Origin: Phytoactinopolyspora endophytica
GTDB lineage: Bacteria; Actinomycetota; Actinomycetes; Jiangellales; Jiangellaceae
DNA: 16,528 nucleotides
Reading direction: 5' to 3'
Assembly: GCF_004138495.1 (NCBI RefSeq)
Contig: NZ_ML142849.1
Span: 9,681 to 26,208, forward strand
How positions within the stretch are numbered: position 1 is the stretch's first letter; every line of letters begins with the position of its first letter. The notes under the pieces are model-generated. The model was not told the DNA's origin. It saw only the letters and a program-made list of their open reading frames with translations, and did no database searches. Positions 1 to 6,761 of this stretch are shown here, one piece after another. The translations under genes were made by a program, and so were the position numbers.

Positions 1-399
1 GATCGGCGCCACCGCACGGCTGAGCCGCAGCGCTCCCTCGGTGTTCAGCCTGAGCACCTTCAACCAGCCGGCGTCCGGCACGGTCTCGAACGGACGATCC
101 GGCTCCGGTGCGTCGTCGCCCCAATGCACCGCGTTGTTGACCAGCACGTCCACGCGTCCGGTCCACTCCCGCGCCGACTCGACGAGCGACGTGGCGGCAT
201 CCTCGTCGTCCATCTGGTACTGGACGACGAGCGCACGTTCGCCGATCTCCTTGGCGACCTGCTCGGCCTCGTGGCGTGCGCGGTGATACGTGACGACGAC
301 GTTCGCTCCCTCTGCCCCGAACCCTCGTGCGATGTGGCGGCCGATCCCTCCGGATGCCCCCGTCACGATGACGGTGCGTCCGCTGAGTCCTAGATCCAT
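1..399 (-). CDS. SDR-family oxidoreductase, N-terminal 133 residues (runs off the left edge)
   Basis: The minus strand is open from an ATG at 399 to the window edge, giving 133 residues beginning MDLGLSGRTVIVTGASGGIG. The TGASGGIG glycine-rich loop near residues 13-20 is the NAD(P)-binding motif of classical short-chain dehydrogenases, and LVNNA at about 86-90 is the NNAG-type motif, with Val instead of Gly after the alanine. These folds reduce or oxidise carbonyl/hydroxyl groups with NAD(P)H; the substrate cannot be read, because the catalytic Tyr-x-x-x-Lys lies beyond the edge. AAGGAG ends 5 nt before the ATG and supports this start. The gene diverges from the MmyB-like regulator at 556. 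From memory of the family, such regulators often sit beside an SDR gene, so control of this gene by that regulator is a reasonable inference. Family call is secure; function is open. Confidence 0.93.
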   Translation of the reverse strand, partial: MDLGLSGRTVIVTGASGGIGRHIARGFGAEGANVVVTYHRARHEAEQVAKEIGERALVVQYQMDDEDAATSLVESAREWTGRVDVLVNNAVHWGDDAPEPDRPFETVPDAGWLKVLRLNTEGALRLSRAVAPI

Positions 400-487
400 C
401 TCTGCTCCTTGTGCTGGGTGTGTTCATTCCAGCCGCGTGCGTGCCGCGGCGTCGGGTCCCAACACTGCCCGCGGGACGGCGAATGAG

Positions 488-538
488 GGAGTCCGTGTTG
501 AGGCTGGCCCCGGCAGGGCCAGCCTCAACACGGACTCC
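488..538. repeat. Perfect inverted repeat, 23-bp arms, in the SDR/regulator divergent intergenic region
   Basis: The arms are 488-510 and 516-538 with a 5-nt loop (CGGCA, 511-515), and every base pairs. The arm core reads GTGTTGAGGCTGGCCC. The repeat ends 5 bp before the predicted -10 of the regulator gene (544-549), so it occupies the place of the -35 and upstream region. It could be an operator for the neighbouring regulator, a very stable hairpin, or a dispersed palindromic repeat. No T-tract follows on either strand, and a terminator would be out of place between divergent starts. The palindrome itself is certain; its role is not. Confidence 0.95.
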
Positions 539-543
539 GCGGG

Positions 544-549
544 TAGTCT
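544..549 (+). promoter_or_regulatory. Candidate -10 box for a leaderless regulator transcript
   Basis: TAGTCT fits the actinobacterial TAnnnT pattern and lies exactly 6 nt before the GTG start at 556, so transcription would start at or next to the first base of the gene. The only purine-rich stretch (GAGG, 550-553) is 2 nt from the start, too close for a normal ribosome binding site. No clear -35 hexamer is visible, because the inverted repeat fills that position. Confidence 0.45.
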
Positions 550-555
550 GAGGTC

Positions 556-1428
556 GTGGCTGATGACAACGAGCTTGCGACCGACAACGAGCTCGGGGCA
601 TTTCTGCGCGCCCGCCGCGAGTCCATCACTCCGGCCGACGCCGGGATCCCGGCAGGACGCAGGCGTCGGACGCCAGGACTGCGGCGTTCAGAGCTTGCGA
701 TGCTGGCAGGGATCAGCGTGGAATACCTCACGCGGCTCGAGCAGGGCCGCGACCGCAATCCGTCTCCCCAGGTGATCGGCGCGCTGGCGGACGCGCTGCA
801 GCTCACTCGCGGTGAGCGGCTCCTGCTCCGCCTGGCTATCAAGGCGATGGGCGGGAACGCGCTGTGCCCGGCCGGGGATCCACCAGACTCGGTCCGTCCC
901 ACCGTGCAGGCGCTACTCGACCGGCTGGAACCTACGCCGGGGGTCCTGCTCAACTGGCTCGGCGACATCATCGCCTACACGGCCGGTTATGAACGGCTGG
1001 CCAAGCCGCTCGGACTGTTGGATGGCGAGTCGCCTAACCTGCTCCGGTACATCTTCACCGATGACCGCGCCGAGGACGCCTTCCCTCGCTGGACCCAGTT
1101 CGCCGACCAGCACGTGGCCGCCTTGAAGGCCAACACCACCATCGGTGATCCGTACGCCACCGAGTTCGCCACCATTCTGGCCGCCGAGGCCGGTGCGCGG
1201 TTCACCGACCGGTTCGCGGCGGTCACCGCGGTGCCCGAGCCCTACGGCACGGTCGATATCTCCCACGCCGTCGCGGGAGAGCTCTCACTCGTCTACGAGA
1301 CGCTCGACCTGGCCGACTCCAGCGGCCTGCAACTCTTGGTGTACCTCCCGGCGGACGAGGCGACGTCGGCGGCGCTCGACCACCTGAACGGCAGGCACCC
1401 CGGAGCCCTACGCGCGGTCAGCGGTTGA
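556..1428 (+). CDS. XRE-type helix-turn-helix regulator with MmyB-like ligand-binding domain
   Basis: A 290-residue protein of the size usual for actinobacterial MmyB-like regulators. Residues about 13-92 form an XRE DNA-binding domain, with the recognition region LRRSELAMLAGISVEYLTRL at 43-62 followed by EQGR. Residues about 108-270 match the PAS-like MmyB ligand-binding domain (LNWLGDIIAYTAGYERLAKPLG, then YIFTDDRAEDAFPRW). Such proteins bind DNA as dimers and are thought to sense small molecules, possibly fatty-acid-like ligands. The GTG start at 556 is the only reasonable one: an in-frame TAG lies at 544-546, and the Met-rich alternatives would cut into the domain. It diverges from the SDR gene at 399 and probably controls it and itself; the perfect inverted repeat between them is an obvious place to look for its binding site. 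It converges with the ABC exporter, 24 bp from stop to stop. Confidence 0.93.
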   Translation: MADDNELATDNELGAFLRARRESITPADAGIPAGRRRRTPGLRRSELAMLAGISVEYLTRLEQGRDRNPSPQVIGALADALQLTRGERLLLRLAIKAMGGNALCPAGDPPDSVRPTVQALLDRLEPTPGVLLNWLGDIIAYTAGYERLAKPLGLLDGESPNLLRYIFTDDRAEDAFPRWTQFADQHVAALKANTTIGDPYATEFATILAAEAGARFTDRFAAVTAVPEPYGTVDISHAVAGELSLVYETLDLADSSGLQLLVYLPADEATSAALDHLNGRHPGALRAVSG

Positions 1429-1452
1429 GGCCCGGGGCGCCGATCAGGTGGA

Positions 1453-3357
1453 TCAGGCCGGCAGTATCTCGGCCGGTATATCGGTGGGTGTCTCGTCCTG
1501 CTGCTCGAACTGGGTGCGGTAGAGCTCCTCGTACCGTCCACCCACCTCCAGCAGCTCCCGGTGCGTCCCGCGTTCGATGACCCGGCCCTCGTCGATGACG
1601 AGAATCTGGTCCGCCGCTCTGATCGTGGACAGCCGGTGTGCGATGACGACGGCGGTCCTGCCGATCAGCGCCTCGGTGAGCGCTGCCTGCACGGCCGCCT
1701 CGGAGGTCGAGTCGAGGTGCGCGGTGGCCTCGTCCAGGATCACCACGCGTGGCTGCGCCAGCAGGATCCGTGCGATGGTCAGCCGCTGACGCTCACCGCC
1801 GGAAAGACGGTAGCCGCGCTCCCCCACAATCGTGTCGAGCCCAGCGGGCAACGACGCGATGAGGTCATCGATCCGGGCTCGGCGCAGCGCCTCCCAGATC
1901 TCCTCCTCGGTAGCCGCCGGGCGCGCCAGCAGAAGGTTGGCCCGGACGCTGTCGTGGAACAGGTGGCCGTCCTGAGTCACCATGCCGACCGTCTGGCGCA
2001 GCGAGTCCGCCTTCAGATCGCGGACGTCCACGTCGGCCACCCGGACCGAACCGCTGTCGACGTCGTACAACCGCGGTATCAGCTGGGCGATGGTGGACTT
2101 TCCAGCCCCTGATGAACCGACCAACGCCACGATCTGTCCGGGCTCGGCCCGGAACGACACCCCGTGCAGGATCTCCTGCCCGCCCCGGACGTCGAGCTGG
2201 GCGACCTCCTCGAGCGATGCCAGAGAGACCTTGTCCGCGGTCGGGTAGGCGAAGCGAACGTCGTCGAACTCGACCGATGCGGGGGTGTCGGGCACGGGAC
2301 GAGCCTGCGGCGACTCGGCGATCAGCGGCTTGAGGTCCAGAACCTCAAACACCCGGGAGAAGCTCACCAGGGCGCTCATAACCTCGACCCGGGCGCTGGC
2401 CAAGGCCGTCAAGGGCGCATAGAGACGGGTCAGCAGCAGCGCGAGCGAGACCACGGCGCCGGCGTCCAACTGGTCGCGGAGCGCATAGAAGCCGCCCAGC
2501 CCGTAGACGAGGGCCAACGCCAGCGCACCCACGAAGGTGAGCGCCGTGATGAAGATCCACTGGACCATCGCGGTCTTCACCCCGATGTCGCGCACCCGCC
2601 GAGCCCGGTCGGCGAACTCGGAAAGCTCCACGTCCGGGCGGGCGAACAGCTTGACCAGAGTGGCGCCTGGAGCCGAGAACCGCTCGGTCATCTGCGTGCT
2701 CATGGTCGCGTTGTGGTTGGCGGCCTCGCGCTCCAGCTTGGCCAACCTGGTGCCCATGCGCTGGGCGGGCACGACGAACACCGGTAGAAGGAGAAGCGTC
2801 AGGACAGTGATCTGCCAGGACAGGCTCAGCATGACGATGAGCGCGAGCACAAGCATGACGATGTTGCTGACGACCCGGGACAGGACGTCGCTGAACGCGC
2901 GCTGTGCCCCGATGACGTCGTTGTTCAACCGGCTGACCAGTGCGCCGGTGCGGGTCCGGGTGAAGAACGCGATCGGCATCTTCTGCACATGGTCGAAGAC
3001 CGAGGTGCGAAGGTCGAGGATGAGACCTTCACCGATCCGGGAGGACAGCCATCGCTCGGCGATGCCGAACCCGGCCTCGGCGATCGCGATCGCGGCGATG
3101 ATCAGCGCCAGGACCACCACCACGTTGGTCGACCCGGCGCCGGTGATCTCGTCGATCACACGCCCGGCCAGCAGCGGCGTGGCCACCGCCAGGCCCGCGC
3201 TGATCGCGCTCAGCACCAGGAACCATCCCAGCTGGCGCCGGTGTGGCTGGGCGAACGTGGCGATACGTTTCAACGTCGCCTTACGGAATGGTCGCCGGTC
3301 TTCCTGGGCGTGCATTGCGTGGTACAGCGACTCCCACGCGGTCACTTCCATGCTCAT
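1453..3357 (-). CDS. ABC exporter half-transporter (fused membrane domain and ATPase)
   Basis: The protein of 634 residues (from the ATG at 3357) has an N-terminal membrane domain of about six helices (roughly residues 40-320) and a C-terminal nucleotide-binding domain. Visible ATPase motifs are Walker A GSSGAGKST (414-422), signature LSGGERQR (518-525), Walker B VVILDEATAHLD (538-549) and the H-loop in VIAHRLST. It should act as a homo- or heterodimeric lipid/drug-type exporter in the inner membrane; the substrate is unknown. The domain carries an extra stretch of about 20 residues (ADKVSLASLEEVAQLDVRGG) after FAYPT, which I recall from an actinobacterial subgroup. A GTG at 3369 would add four residues, but its AGGA is only 2 nt away, whereas GTGAGG sits 6 nt before the ATG at 3357. 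No partner transporter gene is adjacent. A MerR-like promoter lies about 100 bp upstream, which suggests induction by a small molecule. Confidence 0.93.
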   Translation of the reverse strand: MSMEVTAWESLYHAMHAQEDRRPFRKATLKRIATFAQPHRRQLGWFLVLSAISAGLAVATPLLAGRVIDEITGAGSTNVVVVLALIIAAIAIAEAGFGIAERWLSSRIGEGLILDLRTSVFDHVQKMPIAFFTRTRTGALVSRLNNDVIGAQRAFSDVLSRVVSNIVMLVLALIVMLSLSWQITVLTLLLLPVFVVPAQRMGTRLAKLEREAANHNATMSTQMTERFSAPGATLVKLFARPDVELSEFADRARRVRDIGVKTAMVQWIFITALTFVGALALALVYGLGGFYALRDQLDAGAVVSLALLLTRLYAPLTALASARVEVMSALVSFSRVFEVLDLKPLIAESPQARPVPDTPASVEFDDVRFAYPTADKVSLASLEEVAQLDVRGGQEILHGVSFRAEPGQIVALVGSSGAGKSTIAQLIPRLYDVDSGSVRVADVDVRDLKADSLRQTVGMVTQDGHLFHDSVRANLLLARPAATEEEIWEALRRARIDDLIASLPAGLDTIVGERGYRLSGGERQRLTIARILLAQPRVVILDEATAHLDSTSEAAVQAALTEALIGRTAVVIAHRLSTIRAADQILVIDEGRVIERGTHRELLEVGGRYEELYRTQFEQQDETPTDIPAEILPA

Positions 3358-3452
3358 ATCAAGCCTCACTTTCCTGATGCTTCAACCACGTCGGTGCGGT
3401 ACTTCTTCCAGCAATGGCACGCCTTTGCGGGGCGCGTACGCCTTGAGTAAGG

Positions 3453-3483
3453 ACACTAGAACCTGAACCATTCTTTAGGTCAA
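3453..3483 (-). promoter_or_regulatory. Promoter with 19-bp spacer and imperfect palindrome, MerR-family type
   Basis: Read on the minus strand, TTGACC (3483-3478) and TAGTGT (3458-3453) are separated by 19 bp. The spacer region holds an imperfect palindrome with arms ACCTnAA and TTnAGGT (20 bp, starting in the -35 hexamer). A 19-20 bp spacer with the operator between the hexamers is the known arrangement for MerR-family activators, which untwist the DNA to make the promoter usable. It points toward the ABC exporter, with a start site about 90 nt before the ATG. No MerR-family gene is in the window. Confidence 0.6.
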
Positions 3484-3563
3484 GTCCGACGACGGGCATG
3501 TGGTGATCGCCGCTTACCGTCATAGACCGGCGGCAGGTGCCGAAGTCATCGCCCGCTCGACAA

Positions 3564-3578
3564 GTGGTGCCGCACCAC
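3564..3578 (-). terminator. Short hairpin after the prepilin peptidase gene, possible terminator
   Basis: GTGGTGC and GCACCAC are perfect inverted copies separated by one base (effectively a 6-bp stem with a 3-nt loop), 25-40 nt after the stop codon at 3604 that closes the seven-gene operon. No T-run follows, which is common for actinobacterial terminators but makes this call weak. Confidence 0.25.
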
Positions 3579-3603
3579 CGCGGGTGCGCGATGCGGCGGG
3601 CGG

Positions 3604-4296
3604 CTACAGGCCGAGGTAGGCGTCGGTGATCGACTGGCCCCATACAGCTGCGATGAGGGCGGCCAGGAGCATCGCCGGACCGAATGGAATGGCGGTCCGG
3701 CGGCCGGCGCGTCCTGCGACGAGCAGTGCGAGCCCGGCGACGGCGCCGATGACGAACGCGCCGAAGATGCCGAAGACCACCACCGGCCAGCTGATCCAGC
3801 CGAGCACCAGCCCGATCACGGCAGCCAGCTTGACGTCACCGAGCCCCAGGTCGGAAGGGCGCAGGACAGCGAGCAACAGAAAGACGACGAGGCTCACCGC
3901 TGCAGCGGCCCACGCCCGGCCGTAGGCGCTCCAGTCGCCTCCGGCCGCCGCAGCCACGCCGAGCGCCACCGCGGCGCCGGCGAACGCGGGGATGGTCAAC
4001 CAGTCCGGAAGCCGATGTTCCCGGATATCGATGTAGACCATCGCCGCTCCGAGTGCGGCCACGAGGAGAAAGGCGCCGAGCGCGCCTCCCAGGTCGGCGC
4101 GTGCCACCGCGAGCAAAGACCACGCCCCGGCGGTTCCCGCGGCAAGTACCACGGGAAGTCCCGTCATGGCGGCGAGCTCCCGATACGACGCCGGTCGCGG
4201 TTCGCCCTCGGCCGGCTCACGATCGGGGATCTGCGCGATCACCCGTGGTAACGCCGCGCCGACCGCCAGGCCGAGCAGGGCCAGAAGCGCGATCAC
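3604..4296 (-). CDS. A24-family prepilin peptidase, peptidase domain only
   Basis: A polytopic membrane protein of 230 residues with about seven hydrophobic segments. The two aspartates expected of the aspartyl prepilin peptidases are visible: D90 in YIDIREHRLPD and D154 in GLGDVKL, with the family's PFGPAML near the C-terminus. Such enzymes cut the leader of type IV pilin-like or Tad/Flp prepilins at the cytoplasmic face of the membrane. The N-terminal methyltransferase/zinc domain of PilD-type enzymes is absent, as in many actinobacterial and Flp-type forms. The GTG at 4296 is chosen because it overlaps the aroE stop as GTGA (4-base overlap); there is no good ribosome binding site, so translation is probably coupled to aroE. 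The open frame continues upstream inside aroE, but that part is compositionally unlike a membrane protein. Which pilins it processes is unknown, since none are encoded nearby. Confidence 0.88.
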   Translation of the reverse strand: MIALLALLGLAVGAALPRVIAQIPDREPAEGEPRPASYRELAAMTGLPVVLAAGTAGAWSLLAVARADLGGALGAFLLVAALGAAMVYIDIREHRLPDWLTIPAFAGAAVALGVAAAAGGDWSAYGRAWAAAAVSLVVFLLLAVLRPSDLGLGDVKLAAVIGLVLGWISWPVVVFGIFGAFVIGAVAGLALLVAGRAGRRTAIPFGPAMLLAALIAAVWGQSITDAYLGL

Positions 4297-5135
4297 CGTG
4301 CTGTGCGGGCTGCCAGCGCCTGCTCCGCTGCATCGCGGAGCACGGCGACAGGGACGCTCTGCCCGGTCATCAACTCGATCTGACCGAGCGCTTGATGTAC
4401 CAGCAGATCCAGACCGCTGACGACCGGCCCGCCGGCCTTCGCCCAATGTGCCGCCAGCACGGTGGGCCAGGGATCGTAGATCACATCGAACAGACAGCGG
4501 TCGGCGGCGCGGACCGCCAGGGCCTCAGCGAGCGGATCGAGCGCACCGGCCGGAGCTGTGTTCACCGTCAGATCCGCGGCCCCACAGCCTGGCATGATCT
4601 CCCATCGCGCGTGCTCGGCCCGCAGACCGAAGGAGTCCCCCACCGAGCGCGCCGGCCGCGATCGTTCAGCCGAACGCGCATGCACGTGCACCTCAGCGGC
4701 GCGCATCTGGGCGACCGCGGCCAGCACGCTCGCGGCCGTCGCTCCCCCGCCCCAGACACACACCGTCGACGGCGATGTCACGCCGCGTTCCTGGAGCGCA
4801 CCCACGAGCCCGGGGACGTCGGTGTTCTCCGCCGACAGCCTCCCGTCGTCCGCCCTGATCAGGGTATTCGCCGCGCCTACGGTCCGGGCCAGCTCCGTGA
4901 CCTCATCGGCGACATCGAAGACGACCCGTTTCAGTGGCATGGTCAGGGACAGGCCGCGCCAGCTTCCGTCGAGACCGGCGACGAAGCCTGCCAGGCCGTC
5001 TTCGTCCACCTCATGGGACGTGTACTGCCAATCGAGTTCTAGCTCGCGGTACGCGGCCCGGTGGATCACCGGGGACAGCGAGTGCGCGATCGGCGATCCC
5101 AGAACCGCACACCTGCGCGCCGGGTCAGCAGGCAT
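4293..5135 (-). CDS. aroE: Shikimate dehydrogenase
   Basis: The 280-residue enzyme reduces 3-dehydroshikimate to shikimate with NADPH in aromatic amino acid biosynthesis. Seen in the sequence: VLGSPIAHSLSPVIHRAAY (11-29; the Ser-Leu-Ser substrate motif), LSLTMPLKR with the catalytic lysine K69, GAANTL, NTDVPG with the catalytic aspartate D106, a GGGATAAS nucleotide-binding loop (129-136, slightly unlike the usual GAGGAA), DVIYDPWPT and GLDLLVHQA near the C-terminus. The start ATG lies inside the end of mltG (11-bp overlap) with GGGAG 4 nt upstream, and the stop overlaps the prepilin peptidase start, so it belongs to the same operon. In relatives that I remember, aroC, aroK and aroB follow close by; here an ABC exporter comes next instead. 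Confidence 0.95.
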   Translation of the reverse strand: MPADPARRCAVLGSPIAHSLSPVIHRAAYRELELDWQYTSHEVDEDGLAGFVAGLDGSWRGLSLTMPLKRVVFDVADEVTELARTVGAANTLIRADDGRLSAENTDVPGLVGALQERGVTSPSTVCVWGGGATAASVLAAVAQMRAAEVHVHARSAERSRPARSVGDSFGLRAEHARWEIMPGCGAADLTVNTAPAGALDPLAEALAVRAADRCLFDVIYDPWPTVLAAHWAKAGGPVVSGLDLLVHQALGQIELMTGQSVPVAVLRDAAEQALAARTAR

Positions 5136-6288
5136 CGCTCTCCCGGCAGTACGTCTGCAGCTCTTCGACGTTCGCTTGGTGTTCCTCCTGCGTGGCCGCG
5201 AAGTTCGTCTCTCCCGTCTCCAGGTTCACCGTGACGAAATAGCAGTTGCCCTCGTCCGAGGGGTTGATCGCCGCCTCGAGCGCGGCCGCGCCAGGGGAGG
5301 CGATCGGCCCCGGCGGGAGGCCGGATACCTGGTACGTGTTGTACGGGGAGTCGATCTGACGCATCTCGTCGGACGTGAACACACTGGTGTAGTCGTCGGC
5401 CGCGAAATGCACCGTGGAGTCCATCTGCAGCCGTCGTTCCTGGACGCCGTTGGCTGCGCATTCGCCAGAGATGCGGTTGTAGATCACATCGGCCACCCGG
5501 GCCATGTCCTCCTCGGCCCGGACCTCGCGCTGGATGATGCTGGCGACGGTCACGATCTCCCGAACCGTCATGTCCATCTCTTCGGTGGCGGCCGTGAGAC
5601 CGGCTTCGCCCTCGGCCTGCTCGAACCGGCCGACCATGTCCTGCAGCAGCGATTGCGCGCTGATGTCCTGTCCCAGGTCATACGTGGCCGGGAAGAGGAA
5701 ACCCTCGGGTTCGTCGTTGGCGTAGGCAGGAAGTTCGATCTCCTCGAGAGCCTCCTCGAACTCCTCTACCTCGAACTCGGTCTCGTCGGCGAGACGATCG
5801 AGCGTCTGCCGGATCCGGTACCCCTCGGGCACGGTCACTCGTTCGACTGAGGCACCACCGCCGACCAGCGCTGTCACCGCATCCTCGGCACTCATCCGCT
5901 CGGCCAGTGTGTACGTTCCCGGCTGGATGACCCCGCCGTCGGCCTCCGCGGCCTGAACGAAGGCCTCTCGACTCGCGACGACGTCCGCCTCTACCAGGAC
6001 ATCGCCCATTCCGCGGAGGGTGGAGTTCTCTTCGATGGTGACCGACACTTCACCCTGCCCGGGCCCTTCGTAGTCTTCTGGATCGCCGAACATGTCGGAG
6101 AGCGATCCCATGACAGCGCTTCCGCCGTAGTAGAGCCCGGCCATCAGGCCGCCGATCACGCCAAGGGAGAGGATGACCGCGATGAACGAGCCGAACCGCC
6201 GCCTCTTGCGCCGTTTGCGCCGATGCCCGCCCCGGCGCGGGCGTGGAGTCGTCTCAGCCTCGAAGGCCGGAATACCCGCGTGGCTCAT
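5125..6288 (-). CDS. mltG: Endolytic murein transglycosylase MltG (YceG-like)
   Basis: A 387-residue membrane-anchored enzyme that cleaves nascent glycan strands and so sets their length. The N-terminus is cytoplasmic and very basic (GGHRRKRRKRRRFG, 20-33), followed by one transmembrane helix at about 33-56; the rest is extracytoplasmic. A LysM-like/YceG region follows (SVTIEENSTLRGMGDVL, VTVPEGYRI), then the catalytic core: ASIIQREV with the predicted catalytic glutamate E255, NRI, LQMDSTV (287-293), and SPYNTY..GLPPGPIASPG (314-333). A strongly acidic stretch lies at 168-185. The ATG at 6288 shares a base with the ruvX stop (TGATG), implying coupled translation. The actinobacterial form keeps Gln where many proteobacterial enzymes have Glu two residues before the catalytic Glu. 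Position between ruvX and aroE is the usual one in the phylum. Confidence 0.95.
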   Translation of the reverse strand: MSHAGIPAFEAETTPRPRRGGHRRKRRKRRRFGSFIAVILSLGVIGGLMAGLYYGGSAVMGSLSDMFGDPEDYEGPGQGEVSVTIEENSTLRGMGDVLVEADVVASREAFVQAAEADGGVIQPGTYTLAERMSAEDAVTALVGGGASVERVTVPEGYRIRQTLDRLADETEFEVEEFEEALEEIELPAYANDEPEGFLFPATYDLGQDISAQSLLQDMVGRFEQAEGEAGLTAATEEMDMTVREIVTVASIIQREVRAEEDMARVADVIYNRISGECAANGVQERRLQMDSTVHFAADDYTSVFTSDEMRQIDSPYNTYQVSGLPPGPIASPGAAALEAAINPSDEGNCYFVTVNLETGETNFAATQEEHQANVEELQTYCRESDAC

Positions 6289-6743
6289 CAGCTCCGTGTC
6301 ACAACCTCTCCAGGGGGCACTCCGCTTGCGCGCTCCGCGTCGAGCGCATCTTGCAAGATCATCATTGCAGCCGCCTGGTCGACCGACTTGCGCCCCTTGC
6401 GAGCGGACACCCCGCTCGCCCGCATCGCTCGCATTGCCCCTGACGTTGTCAACCGTTCGTCAACCAGACGGACAGGACATGGTTCCACATATTGGGTCAA
6501 TTTGGCAGCAAACGCCCGGACTTCCTTGGCCGCGGGCCCTTCCTGACCGCTCAGGCTCCGCGGGAAGCCCATCACGACCTCGATCACCTCCCGCTCTTTC
6601 ACGAGCTCGGCCAACCGTTCGACGTCACCGTCTCCGCGCTGGACATTCTCGACCGGGGTCGCGAGCATCCCGGCCGGGTCAGACACGGCGATGCCGATAC
6701 GGACTCGGCCGACGTCCACGCCTAGCCTGATACCAAGACGCAT
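6288..6743 (-). CDS. ruvX: RuvX/YqgF-type Holliday junction resolvase-like nuclease
   Basis: A protein of 151 residues with an RNase H-like fold. Visible motifs are GVDVGRVRIGIAVSD near the N-terminus (first catalytic Asp), VVMGFPRSLSGQEGPAAKEV, VRLVDERLTT (acidic residue pair) and DQAAAMMILQDAL with the last catalytic Asp. The family is linked to pre-16S rRNA 5'-end processing and to resolving branched DNA; which applies here cannot be told from sequence. A TTG at 6752 would add three residues, but AGGG abuts it directly, while the same AGGG is 9 nt from the ATG at 6743, so I take the ATG. It follows alaS by 18 nt and its stop overlaps the mltG start. Confidence 0.93.
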   Translation of the reverse strand: MRLGIRLGVDVGRVRIGIAVSDPAGMLATPVENVQRGDGDVERLAELVKEREVIEVVMGFPRSLSGQEGPAAKEVRAFAAKLTQYVEPCPVRLVDERLTTSGAMRAMRASGVSARKGRKSVDQAAAMMILQDALDAERASGVPPGEVVTRS

Positions 6744-6761
6744 ACTTGGCAACCCTGGTCG

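Noticed and set aside
4297..4446. Longer N-terminus for the prepilin peptidase
   Set aside because: The added part is Arg/Ser/Gly-rich shadow of aroE; the GTG overlapping the aroE stop starts directly at the first hydrophobic helix.
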